64,000 nt of DNA from Sphingomonas sp. Y57 (lineage in GTDB: Bacteria; Pseudomonadota; Alphaproteobacteria; Sphingomonadales; Sphingomonadaceae), in NCBI RefSeq assembly GCF_001015195.1, contig NZ_LDES01000002.1, positions 124,001-188,000 of the forward strand. The letters are read 5' to 3'. The first letter of the stretch is position 1; every line of letters begins with the position of its first letter. Below the pieces are notes generated by a model, which did not search any database, was not told where the DNA came from, and saw only the letters and a list, made by a program, of their open reading frames with translations. Positions 26,468 through 34,722 of this stretch are shown here, piece after piece. Both the position numbers and the translations under genes were made by a program.

Positions 26468-26477
26468 TGTCTATACA
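26468..26477. promoter_or_regulatory. HutC-type operator TGTCTATACA
   Basis: The core matches the 25473-25488 site exactly. It lies between the divergent lipoprotein/DUF411 operon (49 bases away) and the second hutC-like gene (about 200 bases away). Autoregulation of the regulator is the most likely function; an effect on the metal-binding operon is possible. Confidence 0.72.
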
Positions 26478-26680
26478 ATATCCGGAAGGGCTTCAATGGC
26501 TGTCGGCGGCCGCCATTGCGCTGCTCTTCCTGATGGACCGTGTCGTTCGCCAGGAAGGCGCCGCGCTGATTGTTCCTGGGTCGATCTTTGCGCTAAGAGG
26601 CTCGCGTCGTTCCGGCAAGCTCGGTCTGCTCCGGTGGCATTCGCATCGCCCTCGGCACGGCTGATTGTGGAGAATCTCGA

Positions 26681-27400
26681 ATGGCACTTGCGGCGACATC
26701 GGCGGCCCCCCTGTACCGGCAGGTCAAAGAGCATGTGCTGAAGCATGTGGCGTCCGGCGAATGGCCGATGTCTAGCCGCGTGCCGTCGGAAAATGAGCTG
26801 GTGCGCGAACTCGGCGTGTCCCGCATGACCGTCAACCGCGCGCTGACGGATCTGGCCGGCGAAGGTGTGCTTGTACGGATCGCCGGGGTGGGAACCTTCG
26901 TAGCCGGGCGCTCGGCCCACACCCACCCCCTGCAGATCCGCAACATCGCCGATGAGGTGCGCGGCCGCGGGCATGAATATCATGCGCGCGTCATCAGAAG
27001 CGAGGTCGTGACGGCCACTGTCGAACTGGCTCGCGATTTCGAATTGCCGCGGCGTTCTAAGCTGTTTCATACCATCATCGTGCATCATGAGAATGGCGCG
27101 CCGGTCCAGCTCGAGGACCGCTTCGTCAATCCATCGGTCGCACCCGACTATCTGGTGACCGATTTCACCCGCACGACGCCGCATGAATATCTGATCCAGG
27201 TCGCGCCGCTACAGCGCGCCGAGCATATCCTGCGCGCCGTCATGCCGGACGAGGAAAGCCGCGCGCTGTTGCAGATGCCCGCGAACGAGCCCTGCCTGCT
27301 GCTGCTGCGTCGCACGTGGACGAACGAGGCCGTCGCGTCGGCGGCGCGGCTCCATTACCCAGGATCGCGGCACGAATTCGAAGGTCGCTTTGCGCCTTGA
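26681..27400 (+). CDS. Second HutC-like GntR/UTRA regulator
   Basis: A 239-residue regulator with a GntR winged helix (LYRQVKEHVLKHVASGEWPMSSRVPSENELVRELGVSRMTVNRALTDLAGEGVLVRIAGVGTFV) and a UTRA domain whose core (HTIIVHHENGAPVQLEDRFVNPSVAPDYL, then RTTPHEYLIQVAPLQRAEHILRA and CLLLLRRTW) is closer to classical pseudomonad HutC than the protein at 23218. It precedes no hut gene on its own strand and faces the oxidase/NSS operon. It may be the regulator for the accessory operators while the first HutC serves the core hut operon, or the two may overlap in binding. The start at ATG 26681 is the first Met with a nearby GGAGA. Confidence 0.92.
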   Translation: MALAATSAAPLYRQVKEHVLKHVASGEWPMSSRVPSENELVRELGVSRMTVNRALTDLAGEGVLVRIAGVGTFVAGRSAHTHPLQIRNIADEVRGRGHEYHARVIRSEVVTATVELARDFELPRRSKLFHTIIVHHENGAPVQLEDRFVNPSVAPDYLVTDFTRTTPHEYLIQVAPLQRAEHILRAVMPDEESRALLQMPANEPCLLLLRRTWTNEAVASAARLHYPGSRHEFEGRFAP

Positions 27401-27460
27401 CGAAAGCTTGAACGCGCTCCGCCCGCGGGAGCTTTCCCGGCCGGGCCGTTCGTGCACGGA

Positions 27461-28825
27461 TCAGGTCAGGCCCATGATCAGGATGACAATCAGCGGGATG
27501 GGCGCGAAATAGCGCAATGTCAGCCGCCAGTAGTTGAACAGGGTCGCGCTGCGCGGCGCGATATCGCTCCGCACCGCCGCCGCGGGCATGATCCACCCGA
27601 TGAAAATGCAGATAAGGATGTTCGCCACCGGAATCATGACATTCCCCGTCGCGAAATCGAGCAGGCCGTAGGGCGTCATGTCGCTGTACTTGCCCAGCCC
27701 CGCTGGCGGCTTCACGTCCGACCATATGTTGAACGAAAAGACCGTCCCGAGGCCCAGAAGCCAGGCCACGAAGCCGACCAGCGGCGCGCCGATCTTGCGA
27801 CGGATCCCGAAGCGTTCCTCACTCCAGGCGACGATGGGCTCGATCCCGGCGATTGCCGAGGTGAGCGCGGCAAAACAGGCGAGGATGAAAAAGAGCGTTC
27901 CGAATACAAGGCCGCCCGTGACCTGGCCGAAGACCAGCGGCAGGGTGACGAACAGCAGCCCAGGCCCTTCCGCGGGGTTGAGATCGTGCGCGAAAACCAG
28001 CGGGAAGATGGCGAGGCCCACCATCAGCGCCACCACGGGGACCGAGGCCGCGATCTTGATCGCCGATGAGGTCACCGACATGTCCCGCGTCAAATAGGAG
28101 CCGTAGGTCATCATGATCGCCATGCCGGTGCCGATCGAAAAGAAGGAGAGGCTGACCGCGCTCAATACGATGTCGGCGCTAAGCGCGCTGAAATCGGGCA
28201 CGAAGAGGAAGCGCAGCGCCGCGACGAACTCGCCCGCGTAAGCCGCATAGCCGACCATCAGGATCAACATCAGGAAAAGCGCGGGCATCATGATCTGCGA
28301 AGCGCGCTCGATCCCGCGCTGCACCCCGCCCATAAGGATCAGGATCGTCAGGGTCATGAACAGGCCGTGCCAGAAGGCGACGACGACGGGATCAGCCAGC
28401 AGTGCGCGGTAGATCCCTGCAATCTCCCCTGCCGTCGCGCCGGCGAAGCTGCCGCTGGCGGCTTCGAACACATATGCGATGATCCAGCCGCCGATTACGC
28501 TGTAATAGGTTCCGATCAGATAGATGGTGATCACGGTGATGATGCCGAGCCACGCCCAATGGCGGCTTGCGCCCACCTCACTCGCAACGCGGGTCATGAC
28601 GCGTGGGGGGCTGGCCTGTCCGCGGCGGCCCAACATCAGTTCCGCGATGAGGATTGGGACAGTGATCGTCGCGGCCGCCAGTAGATAGATGAGCACGAAG
28701 GCGCCGCCGCCGCCCGTGCCCACCATATAGGGAAACTTCCAGACGCTCCCCAATCCGATCGCCGCGCCCATCGCCGCCAGCAGAAAGCCGAATGTGGACG
28801 ACCAGTGCTGGTGGCGTTGCATCAT
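27461..28825 (-). CDS. Sodium-dependent transporter (NSS/SNF family)
   Basis: A 454-residue inner-membrane protein with about 11-12 helices. The N-terminal signature SSTFGFLLAAMGAAIGLGSVWKFPYMVGTGGGGAFVL contains the unwound helix-1 Na+/substrate site typical of bacterial NSS (LeuT-like) transporters, with GIEPIVAWSEE and SFNIW later. NSS members import amino acids with sodium. It is 12 bases after the DAO-type oxidase and shares its HutC-type operator. It is a candidate inner-membrane importer of histidine or of the compound oxidised by that enzyme. Confidence 0.9.
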   Translation of the reverse strand: MMQRHQHWSSTFGFLLAAMGAAIGLGSVWKFPYMVGTGGGGAFVLIYLLAAATITVPILIAELMLGRRGQASPPRVMTRVASEVGASRHWAWLGIITVITIYLIGTYYSVIGGWIIAYVFEAASGSFAGATAGEIAGIYRALLADPVVVAFWHGLFMTLTILILMGGVQRGIERASQIMMPALFLMLILMVGYAAYAGEFVAALRFLFVPDFSALSADIVLSAVSLSFFSIGTGMAIMMTYGSYLTRDMSVTSSAIKIAASVPVVALMVGLAIFPLVFAHDLNPAEGPGLLFVTLPLVFGQVTGGLVFGTLFFILACFAALTSAIAGIEPIVAWSEERFGIRRKIGAPLVGFVAWLLGLGTVFSFNIWSDVKPPAGLGKYSDMTPYGLLDFATGNVMIPVANILICIFIGWIMPAAAVRSDIAPRSATLFNYWRLTLRYFAPIPLIVILIMGLT

Positions 28826-28837
28826 TGGGACTCCGGA

Positions 28838-30145
28838 TCAGCCCAGGACCGAGAAGCTGCTGTCAGCGTGGATCGGGCGGTTGCGTGAGAAGAAGCCGAG
28901 GCTGATGTCGCGATCGACATGCTTCAGATGGAATTGCAGCGGTTCGCGATCATGATCGCCGCCATTGCCGCAATAGGCGATTAGCTCAGCCATCATCTGT
29001 CCGACCACGGGCGCATTTTTGAACTGGTTGCCGCTGGTGCCGATCGCCATGAAATAGCCGTCGAGGTCCGAGCGATCGTAGATCGGAATCCAGTCGTCGC
29101 TGACATCATAGAGCGCGACGATCCCCTCGGCTTTGTTGGGGATGCCCAGCGTCGGGAAACGCTGCGCCGCCCGCCAGACCAGGTTCGTCCACTGGTCGGT
29201 GAACGACGGATCGAACCCGTCGGGATCGACCCATTCCAGCGGATCGCAGGCAGGCTCCAGGGTGCCGACGAACATGTGGTTGCCGATCTCGGGCCGCATA
29301 TAGACGCCCGTGTCGCCATCGGTCATGACGTGCCCCTTGCCGCTGAAATCGAGCCCGGCGGGGGCGGGAACATGGGCGACTTCCTGTCGCAGCGGGCGTG
29401 TCCGGATCGCCATCGCCTCGCGCACGCCTGCCATTTCATTGACCACGCCCGAATGCGGACCGGCAATGTTGACGACCACTGGCGCATCTATGCGCTCCGT
29501 ACCGTTCAGGGTGACGCCGAGGATCCTTCCGCCCAGCTGCCGTATTTCGGAGACTTCGACATTGAAGCGAAACGTGGCGCCGTGCGCCATCGCCGCCTGC
29601 TGAAGGTTGCGGCTGGCAAGCTGCGGATCGTTGATATAGCCGCCGGTCGGGCAGACGATGGCGCCTTCGAGCGTGGCGCCGTTGGGAACACCGAACTCGG
29701 GATCGTCGATGCGCTTGGGCGGAGTGAAGGAATCGAGCGCGATGCCGGGCATCAGGCTCGACACCTCGGCCGCACCGAGAATGTGAAAGGGAACGCCGAC
29801 AGCGTCGAGAATTCGCCGGGTCGAGGCGAGCCGGTCACTGTCGCGGCCCATCAGGATGAGGCACCCGCACTGATTGTAGCGGGCCAGTTCCCCGTCATCC
29901 TCGAGACCGAGAAAATTGGCCCAGTCCTTCCAGTGGAAATGTCCCTCATAGGCGAGGGAAGTCCCTTCAACGGTCGAGTAATAGGGGCGGATGATCGCGG
30001 CGGAGCCGGACGTGGAGCCGTAGCCGGCCGCGGGCAGCCTATCCACATTGAGCGTGCGATAGCCCTTCCGCGACAGCGCGAGCGCGGTCGAGCAGCCGAT
30101 AACGCCAGCACCGATGATGACTATGTCATAGAGGCGGTCGGTCAT
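28838..30145 (-). CDS. FAD-dependent DAO-family oxidase (amino acid/opine/sarcosine type)
   Basis: A 435-residue flavoprotein. The N-terminal dinucleotide motif IVIIGAGVIGCSTALALSRKGYRTLNVDR is followed by GSTSGSAAIIRPYYS, and the DAO-family C-terminal FAD motif appears as YFMAIGTSGNQFKNAPVVGQMMAELI. Relatives oxidise the C-N bond of D-amino acids, N-methyl amino acids (sarcosine, dimethylglycine) or opines, giving a keto acid or aldehyde plus the free amine. There is no transmembrane segment, so it acts in the cytosol. It heads a two-gene operon with the NSS transporter under a HutC-type site. The context suggests it releases histidine or a precursor from an N-substituted form; the substrate is inferred. 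Confidence 0.85.
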   Translation of the reverse strand: MTDRLYDIVIIGAGVIGCSTALALSRKGYRTLNVDRLPAAGYGSTSGSAAIIRPYYSTVEGTSLAYEGHFHWKDWANFLGLEDDGELARYNQCGCLILMGRDSDRLASTRRILDAVGVPFHILGAAEVSSLMPGIALDSFTPPKRIDDPEFGVPNGATLEGAIVCPTGGYINDPQLASRNLQQAAMAHGATFRFNVEVSEIRQLGGRILGVTLNGTERIDAPVVVNIAGPHSGVVNEMAGVREAMAIRTRPLRQEVAHVPAPAGLDFSGKGHVMTDGDTGVYMRPEIGNHMFVGTLEPACDPLEWVDPDGFDPSFTDQWTNLVWRAAQRFPTLGIPNKAEGIVALYDVSDDWIPIYDRSDLDGYFMAIGTSGNQFKNAPVVGQMMAELIAYCGNGGDHDREPLQFHLKHVDRDISLGFFSRNRPIHADSSFSVLG

Positions 30146-30332
30146 GTCATTTTCCTAGCAGTAGGGGTCGCCCGGATGCCTAGCTTCCGCGACTCGCCGA
30201 AATCCGTGCGCCGGTGGTTTGCCGTCCCGAACGATTCGGACGCGGTTTGACAGCGGCAAGCTCTGATCACCCCAACCTCTCCGCCCGCAGGTTCCGCAAA
30301 TGGCAGCCGACTTTACGACGGTCTGTATGTGC

Positions 30333-30344
30333 CTGTATAGACAG
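30333..30344. promoter_or_regulatory. HutC-type operator CTGTATAGACAG
   Basis: A near-perfect 12-bp palindrome (TGTATAGACA core, reverse of TGTCTATACA) about 188 bases before the DAO oxidase start, in the 507-base gap shared with the divergent TonB receptor gene. Confidence 0.78.
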
Positions 30345-30547
30345 CATAGGCGGAGAGACCTCCCTGGCAAGCCTAAAAAACAAAACACGTTAAGGTTTGT
30401 GCGCCCTTTGCGCCTTCGCGTCCTTGACGGAGCTGCCGAGCGGGCGTCTTCCGCTCGCAGAATTTATCCTGTGCGGGGGCGGACTTCGACGCAAGGAACT
30501 TCCGGAAGATGGGGCCTGTCGAAAATTCTATTGCCTACCTCTCCAAC

Positions 30548-30559
30548 ATGTATATACAT
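30548..30559. promoter_or_regulatory. HutC-type operator ATGTATATACAT
   Basis: A perfect 12-bp palindrome about 93 bases before the TonB receptor ATG. Together with the site at 30333 it covers both promoters of this divergent region; the rest of the gap holds no recognisable gene. Confidence 0.82.
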
Positions 30560-30652
30560 AATGGGAAAACAAGATGAAGCGAGTGCCCTTCTCATCAGTG
30601 CCTACCGCAGGGTGTAACGACAGCTAACCAGGGAAGAAGAGGGTTCAGGTCG

Positions 30653-32938
30653 ATGAAAATATACGCGAAATCTGGGAAGATCCGTTTCGGTGCGAGCGTA
30701 GCCTTCGGCGCGCTGCTCGCGTCTACGGCGGTCGAGGCGCAGGTTGCCGAATCGTCGGCAGCAGGCGAAAATAACGAAATCGTCGTTACCGCCCTGCGCC
30801 GCGAGTCGACGGTGCAGACCACGCCGATGGCGATCACTGCGCTCACCGGCGACACGTTGGCCAATGCCGGCGTGGCGGACGTTCTCGATTACGCCAAGCT
30901 GGCTCCGGGCCTGCGCGTCATCGACCTCGGACCGGGTCAGCGGCGGATCAGCCTTCGCGGTGTTCAGGCCGCCGGTGAGCCGACGGTCGGCACCTATTTC
31001 GACGACACCGCGTTGACCGGTTCGGTGGGCACGGCAAGCGATGCCGGCGGCCGCACCGGCGATTTCACGATCTTCGACATCGAGCGCATCGAAGTGCTGC
31101 GCGGGCCCCAGGGTACGCTCTATGGCGCCGGTGCGATGGGTGGTGCGATCCGCGTCATCACAAACAAGCCGGTCCAGAAGTTCGAAGGGCTGGTCGACGC
31201 GCAAATAACCGACATGACTGGCGGCGGTCGCGGCTATGCGGTCCACGGCATGGTCAACGTCCCGCTCGTCGAAGACCTCCTCGCCGCGCGCGCGGTGCTC
31301 TATCGCCGGCACAGCGACGGCTATGTCGATAACGTCTTCCTGGGCCGGAAGAACGTGAATGACTACACCATCGAAGGCGGCAGGCTCGCGCTTCGCTACA
31401 CGCCAACCGAGAACTTCACCATTGACGCGACGGCGATGTATGAGGACGTCAACGCGATCTCCTCTGCCTGGCAAGCCGATCGCCGGGCGTACGAAGATAC
31501 CCAGGAAGTGCTGGCGCCGAACAACGGCAATTCGCAGCTCTACAGCCTGACGCTCAATTGGGATTTCGGCGGCGCGGCGCTCACCTCGGTCACCTCCTAC
31601 CAGAAGCGGAAGAGCGAGGACGGTTTCGACGACACCGGCTTTACCCGCACCAACCGCACCCCGGCCCGTTGTGCCACCGTGGTCAACGGCAGCGCAGGAT
31701 CTCCCTGCTCGCCGGCTCAGCTGACCGACTTCTATGCCTATGTCGACAGCCTGTTCCCGATGGCGGCGCTCGCGGTTGCCCGCGTGAAGGACGTGGCGCA
31801 GGAAATCCGCATTTCATCGACCGGCGAAGGCCCTTTCCAGTGGACGATCGGCGGCTTCTATCAAAAGCGCGACAATATCGGCCGCTATGAGGACGTTCTT
31901 GCCGATGCGGCGACTGGCGAAGTGATCCGTCCGACCACGCCGCCCGCCTACCGCCGGCGCGTCGAGGACGAGCTCAAGCAAAAGGCTGCGTTCGGCGAGG
32001 CTACCTATACCGTCACGCCGCAGCTCAAGCTGACTGCCGGCATCCGCTACTTCGACTATGACAAGCGGGTCGGCGGCTTCGTCGACATCCCCCTGCCACT
32101 GATCGGCGCTGGCGCGCTGCCGCCGAAGTTCGTCAACGCGTCGGAAAGCGGCACGCTCCTGAAATTCAACGCGTCGTGGGAAGCCACGTCCGATATCTTC
32201 GTCTACGCCACGGCGGCGCAGGGTTACCGGCCCGGCGGTGGCAACTCGGTGATCGGCCTGCCCGATGCGTTGACCGGCTACGACGCGGACCGGCTATGGA
32301 ATTATGAAGTGGGCGCCAAGCTTCAGCTGCTCGATCGGAAGCTGACGCTCAACCTTGCGGCTTACCAAATCGATTGGGATGACATGATCGTCCGTGGCCG
32401 TACGCGGGACAATACCTACAGCTTCCTGTCCAACGCCGGCGCGGCCCGCATTCGCGGTTTCGAAGCGGAGGCCTTCCTGCGTCCGACCCGCGGTCTGCAG
32501 CTCTCGTTGGCCATGAATTACAATGACGCGAAGCTGTCGGAAGACCAGGTGAACGCCAACATCGCCGCGGCTGGCCGGAAGGGTGACCGCATCCCGTTCA
32601 TCCCCCGCTGGAGCGGTTCGCTTGGCGTGGAATATGCAGCGCCCGTTGCTGACGGTGTCGATCTGTTCGCCCGCGCCGACGCCAATTATGTCAGCGCGTC
32701 CTACTCGGAATTCCGCCCCACTAACGCGTTCCGACGCCGGGTGGGCGACTATACGCTTGTCAACGCCCGCATCGGCTTTGAGCTGGAGGACAGCAAGATG
32801 GGCATCTATCTGTTCGCGAACAACCTCTTCAACAAGGTCGCGATCAACCGGAACACGCTGTTCTCCTGGCCGGGCGCCAACCTGGCCAACTCGGCGCCGC
32901 CGCGGACCATCGGTCTGAACGTCCGCAAGGGCTTCTAA
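30653..32938 (+). CDS. TonB-dependent receptor, HutC-controlled
   Basis: A 761-residue outer-membrane receptor: signal peptide (KIRFGASVAFGALLASTAVEAQ), TonB-box-like NEIVVTALRRES, plug domain with ISLRGVQAAGEPTVG and VLRGPQGTLYGAGAMGGAIRVITN, and a barrel ending IGLNVRKGF with terminal Phe. The GPQGTLYG motif places it in the common large receptor family of sphingomonads. A perfect HutC-type palindrome lies upstream, so histidine or a histidine-containing ligand (free, peptide or metal complex) is the likely cargo. It is followed by a strong terminator and then a PepSY-type membrane protein. Confidence 0.95.
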   Translation: MKIYAKSGKIRFGASVAFGALLASTAVEAQVAESSAAGENNEIVVTALRRESTVQTTPMAITALTGDTLANAGVADVLDYAKLAPGLRVIDLGPGQRRISLRGVQAAGEPTVGTYFDDTALTGSVGTASDAGGRTGDFTIFDIERIEVLRGPQGTLYGAGAMGGAIRVITNKPVQKFEGLVDAQITDMTGGGRGYAVHGMVNVPLVEDLLAARAVLYRRHSDGYVDNVFLGRKNVNDYTIEGGRLALRYTPTENFTIDATAMYEDVNAISSAWQADRRAYEDTQEVLAPNNGNSQLYSLTLNWDFGGAALTSVTSYQKRKSEDGFDDTGFTRTNRTPARCATVVNGSAGSPCSPAQLTDFYAYVDSLFPMAALAVARVKDVAQEIRISSTGEGPFQWTIGGFYQKRDNIGRYEDVLADAATGEVIRPTTPPAYRRRVEDELKQKAAFGEATYTVTPQLKLTAGIRYFDYDKRVGGFVDIPLPLIGAGALPPKFVNASESGTLLKFNASWEATSDIFVYATAAQGYRPGGGNSVIGLPDALTGYDADRLWNYEVGAKLQLLDRKLTLNLAAYQIDWDDMIVRGRTRDNTYSFLSNAGAARIRGFEAEAFLRPTRGLQLSLAMNYNDAKLSEDQVNANIAAAGRKGDRIPFIPRWSGSLGVEYAAPVADGVDLFARADANYVSASYSEFRPTNAFRRRVGDYTLVNARIGFELEDSKMGIYLFANNLFNKVAINRNTLFSWPGANLANSAPPRTIGLNVRKGF

Positions 32939-32947
32939 CCGTAAAAT

Positions 32948-32992
32948 GCTGGAGCGGCCGCCGAACTGGTCCTACGGATCGGCCGCTCCAGC
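32948..32992 (+). terminator. Terminator after TonB receptor gene
   Basis: GCTGGAGCGGCCG and CGGCCGCTCCAGC form a perfect 13-bp stem with a 19-base loop, followed by TTCTTGT, nine bases after the receptor stop. Confidence 0.75.
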
Positions 32993-33145
32993 TTCTTGTC
33001 GACGAGCTTTGCCAATCGATTTCCCCTCCCGCGTCGAAGGGCACGAGATAGAAAGCCTCGTCGGCATTAGCAGGAGCGCGGTAATCATGATCGATGGTCC
33101 ACCGGCAACATGTCGCGCGCCGCGCGGCGTCAGGAATTGACGGGA

Positions 33146-34663
33146 ATGTCTCCGGCCGCACAACGCCTGCTCTACGCCCTTCATCGCTGGGGCGGTGTCG
33201 CCCTGTGCATCCTGTTCGCCCTTTGGTTCATCACCGGCATCATCCTGATGTATGTCGGCTTTCCCAAGCTCACCCAGGCCGAACGGCTTTCGTCGCTTGG
33301 CGACATCACGACCGTGAATTGCTGCGTCCCGCTCGAAAGCGTGCTGAGCGATCGGCGCTTCTCAGGCCGTCCTTCGAGTATCCAGGTTCTGGTTGTGGGG
33401 GGGCGCCCTATCTATCGGCTGGGCTTCGGCAAGAGTTTCCAGCGCGTTGACGCCCGAACCGGCGAAGTGTTGCCGGCTGTGAACCGTGAGGAGGCCCTGG
33501 CCATCGCGGCCAGGCTTTTTCCCGGCGCTACAGGCACCTATGACGGCCTGATTGATCAGGACCAGTGGACCTATACGATGCGGTTCGCGGCGCATCGCCC
33601 GATCCACCGTATCCAGATGAACGATCCGGCCCGCACGCTTCTCTACCTCTCCTCGCGCACGGGGGAGGTGGTGCGCGATGCACCGCTGGCCGAGCGCCGC
33701 TGGGCCTATGCCGGGGCGTGGCTACACTGGCTTTACATGTTCAAGACCGAATATGCCGATCCGAAATGGGAGCTGGCGGTATCGCTGCTCTGCCTCGTCG
33801 GCATCGGTCTGGTGATCACCGGGGTCTGGATCGGTGTTACGCGGTGGAAGTTCCGCGGCCGCTACAAGTCCGGACGCAAGACGCCCTATGTTCAGCCGAT
33901 GCAGCGCTGGCATCATGTCGGCGGGCTGCTCTTCGCCTTCTTTGCCCTCACATGGCTCATCAGCGGGCTGGCGTCGGTCAACCCGCTCGGCGTCTTCGAT
34001 CGTAAGGCGACGGCGGACCGCGAGGCCTTTCAAGGCGGCGCATTGACCGCCGACCGTTTCACCCTTTCGGGCTCCACAGCCCTTGCGAAGCTGGGGCCGA
34101 CCTTTGTGCCACGGCAACTGGACTGGGTTTCGATCGGCGGCTCACCTTATCTGATCGCCACGAACTCCAGGAACGATGTTCGTGTGCTGCCCGCGTCGGG
34201 CGCCGCCGTCACCGTCCAGCCGCGGCTCCCCGAGGCATCCATCCGGGCTGCGGCTGAGAAGCTCGTGGTGGGGGGAAGCCTCACCACGCTCGAACTGCTG
34301 GCCGACTACGACAATCATTATTATCCGCGCGCGCAGCATACCTTGCGGGGGGATGAAAACCGGCGCTTGCCGGTGTTCCGGGCGACCTATAGCGATCCGG
34401 CCCGCTCGACGGCTTATATCGACGCGCACACCGGCGAGATCGTCGCCCATTATGACGCGACGACACGCCTATACCGTTGGGTGTTCAGCTTCATGCACAG
34501 CTGGGATGCCGGCATGCTGCTCCGTACCCGGCCCTCTTGGGATTTCATTCTGCTGCTGCTTAGCGTCGGCGGGTTGGTCATCTCGTTCACTGGACTGGTT
34601 CTTGCGAAGCGGCGGCTGGCCTTCACGGCCCAGAAGCGCAAGCAAAGGCGGCGTCTTCGCTGA
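33146..34663 (+). CDS. PepSY-associated transmembrane protein
   Basis: About 505 residues from ATG 33146 (AGGA upstream); ATG 33110 is an alternative. An N-terminal helix (RWGGVALCILFALWFITGIILMYVGFP), two middle helices (residues about 210-240 and 265-290) and a C-terminal helix (FILLLLSVGGLVISFTGLVL) enclose periplasmic PepSY-type domains (RTGEVLPAVNREEALAIAARLF, and AYIDAHTGEIVAHYD). Such proteins often accompany TonB receptors for metal chelates, and some act as reductases that free the metal. The companion receptor is HutC-controlled, suggesting handling of a metal-histidine complex. Function is inferred from family habits. Confidence 0.8.
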   Translation: MSPAAQRLLYALHRWGGVALCILFALWFITGIILMYVGFPKLTQAERLSSLGDITTVNCCVPLESVLSDRRFSGRPSSIQVLVVGGRPIYRLGFGKSFQRVDARTGEVLPAVNREEALAIAARLFPGATGTYDGLIDQDQWTYTMRFAAHRPIHRIQMNDPARTLLYLSSRTGEVVRDAPLAERRWAYAGAWLHWLYMFKTEYADPKWELAVSLLCLVGIGLVITGVWIGVTRWKFRGRYKSGRKTPYVQPMQRWHHVGGLLFAFFALTWLISGLASVNPLGVFDRKATADREAFQGGALTADRFTLSGSTALAKLGPTFVPRQLDWVSIGGSPYLIATNSRNDVRVLPASGAAVTVQPRLPEASIRAAAEKLVVGGSLTTLELLADYDNHYYPRAQHTLRGDENRRLPVFRATYSDPARSTAYIDAHTGEIVAHYDATTRLYRWVFSFMHSWDAGMLLRTRPSWDFILLLLSVGGLVISFTGLVLAKRRLAFTAQKRKQRRRLR

Positions 34664-34722
34664 CGCCAACGACAATGTGCCGGGACCCGGACCGGGGCAT
34701 CGCCCCGGAGGTGGAGAAGTAT

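Noticed and set aside
26467-26664. Small plus-strand frame starting inside the HutC-type site
   Set aside because: Its start codon is part of the operator palindrome, no ribosome site precedes it, and the sequence resembles no known family.
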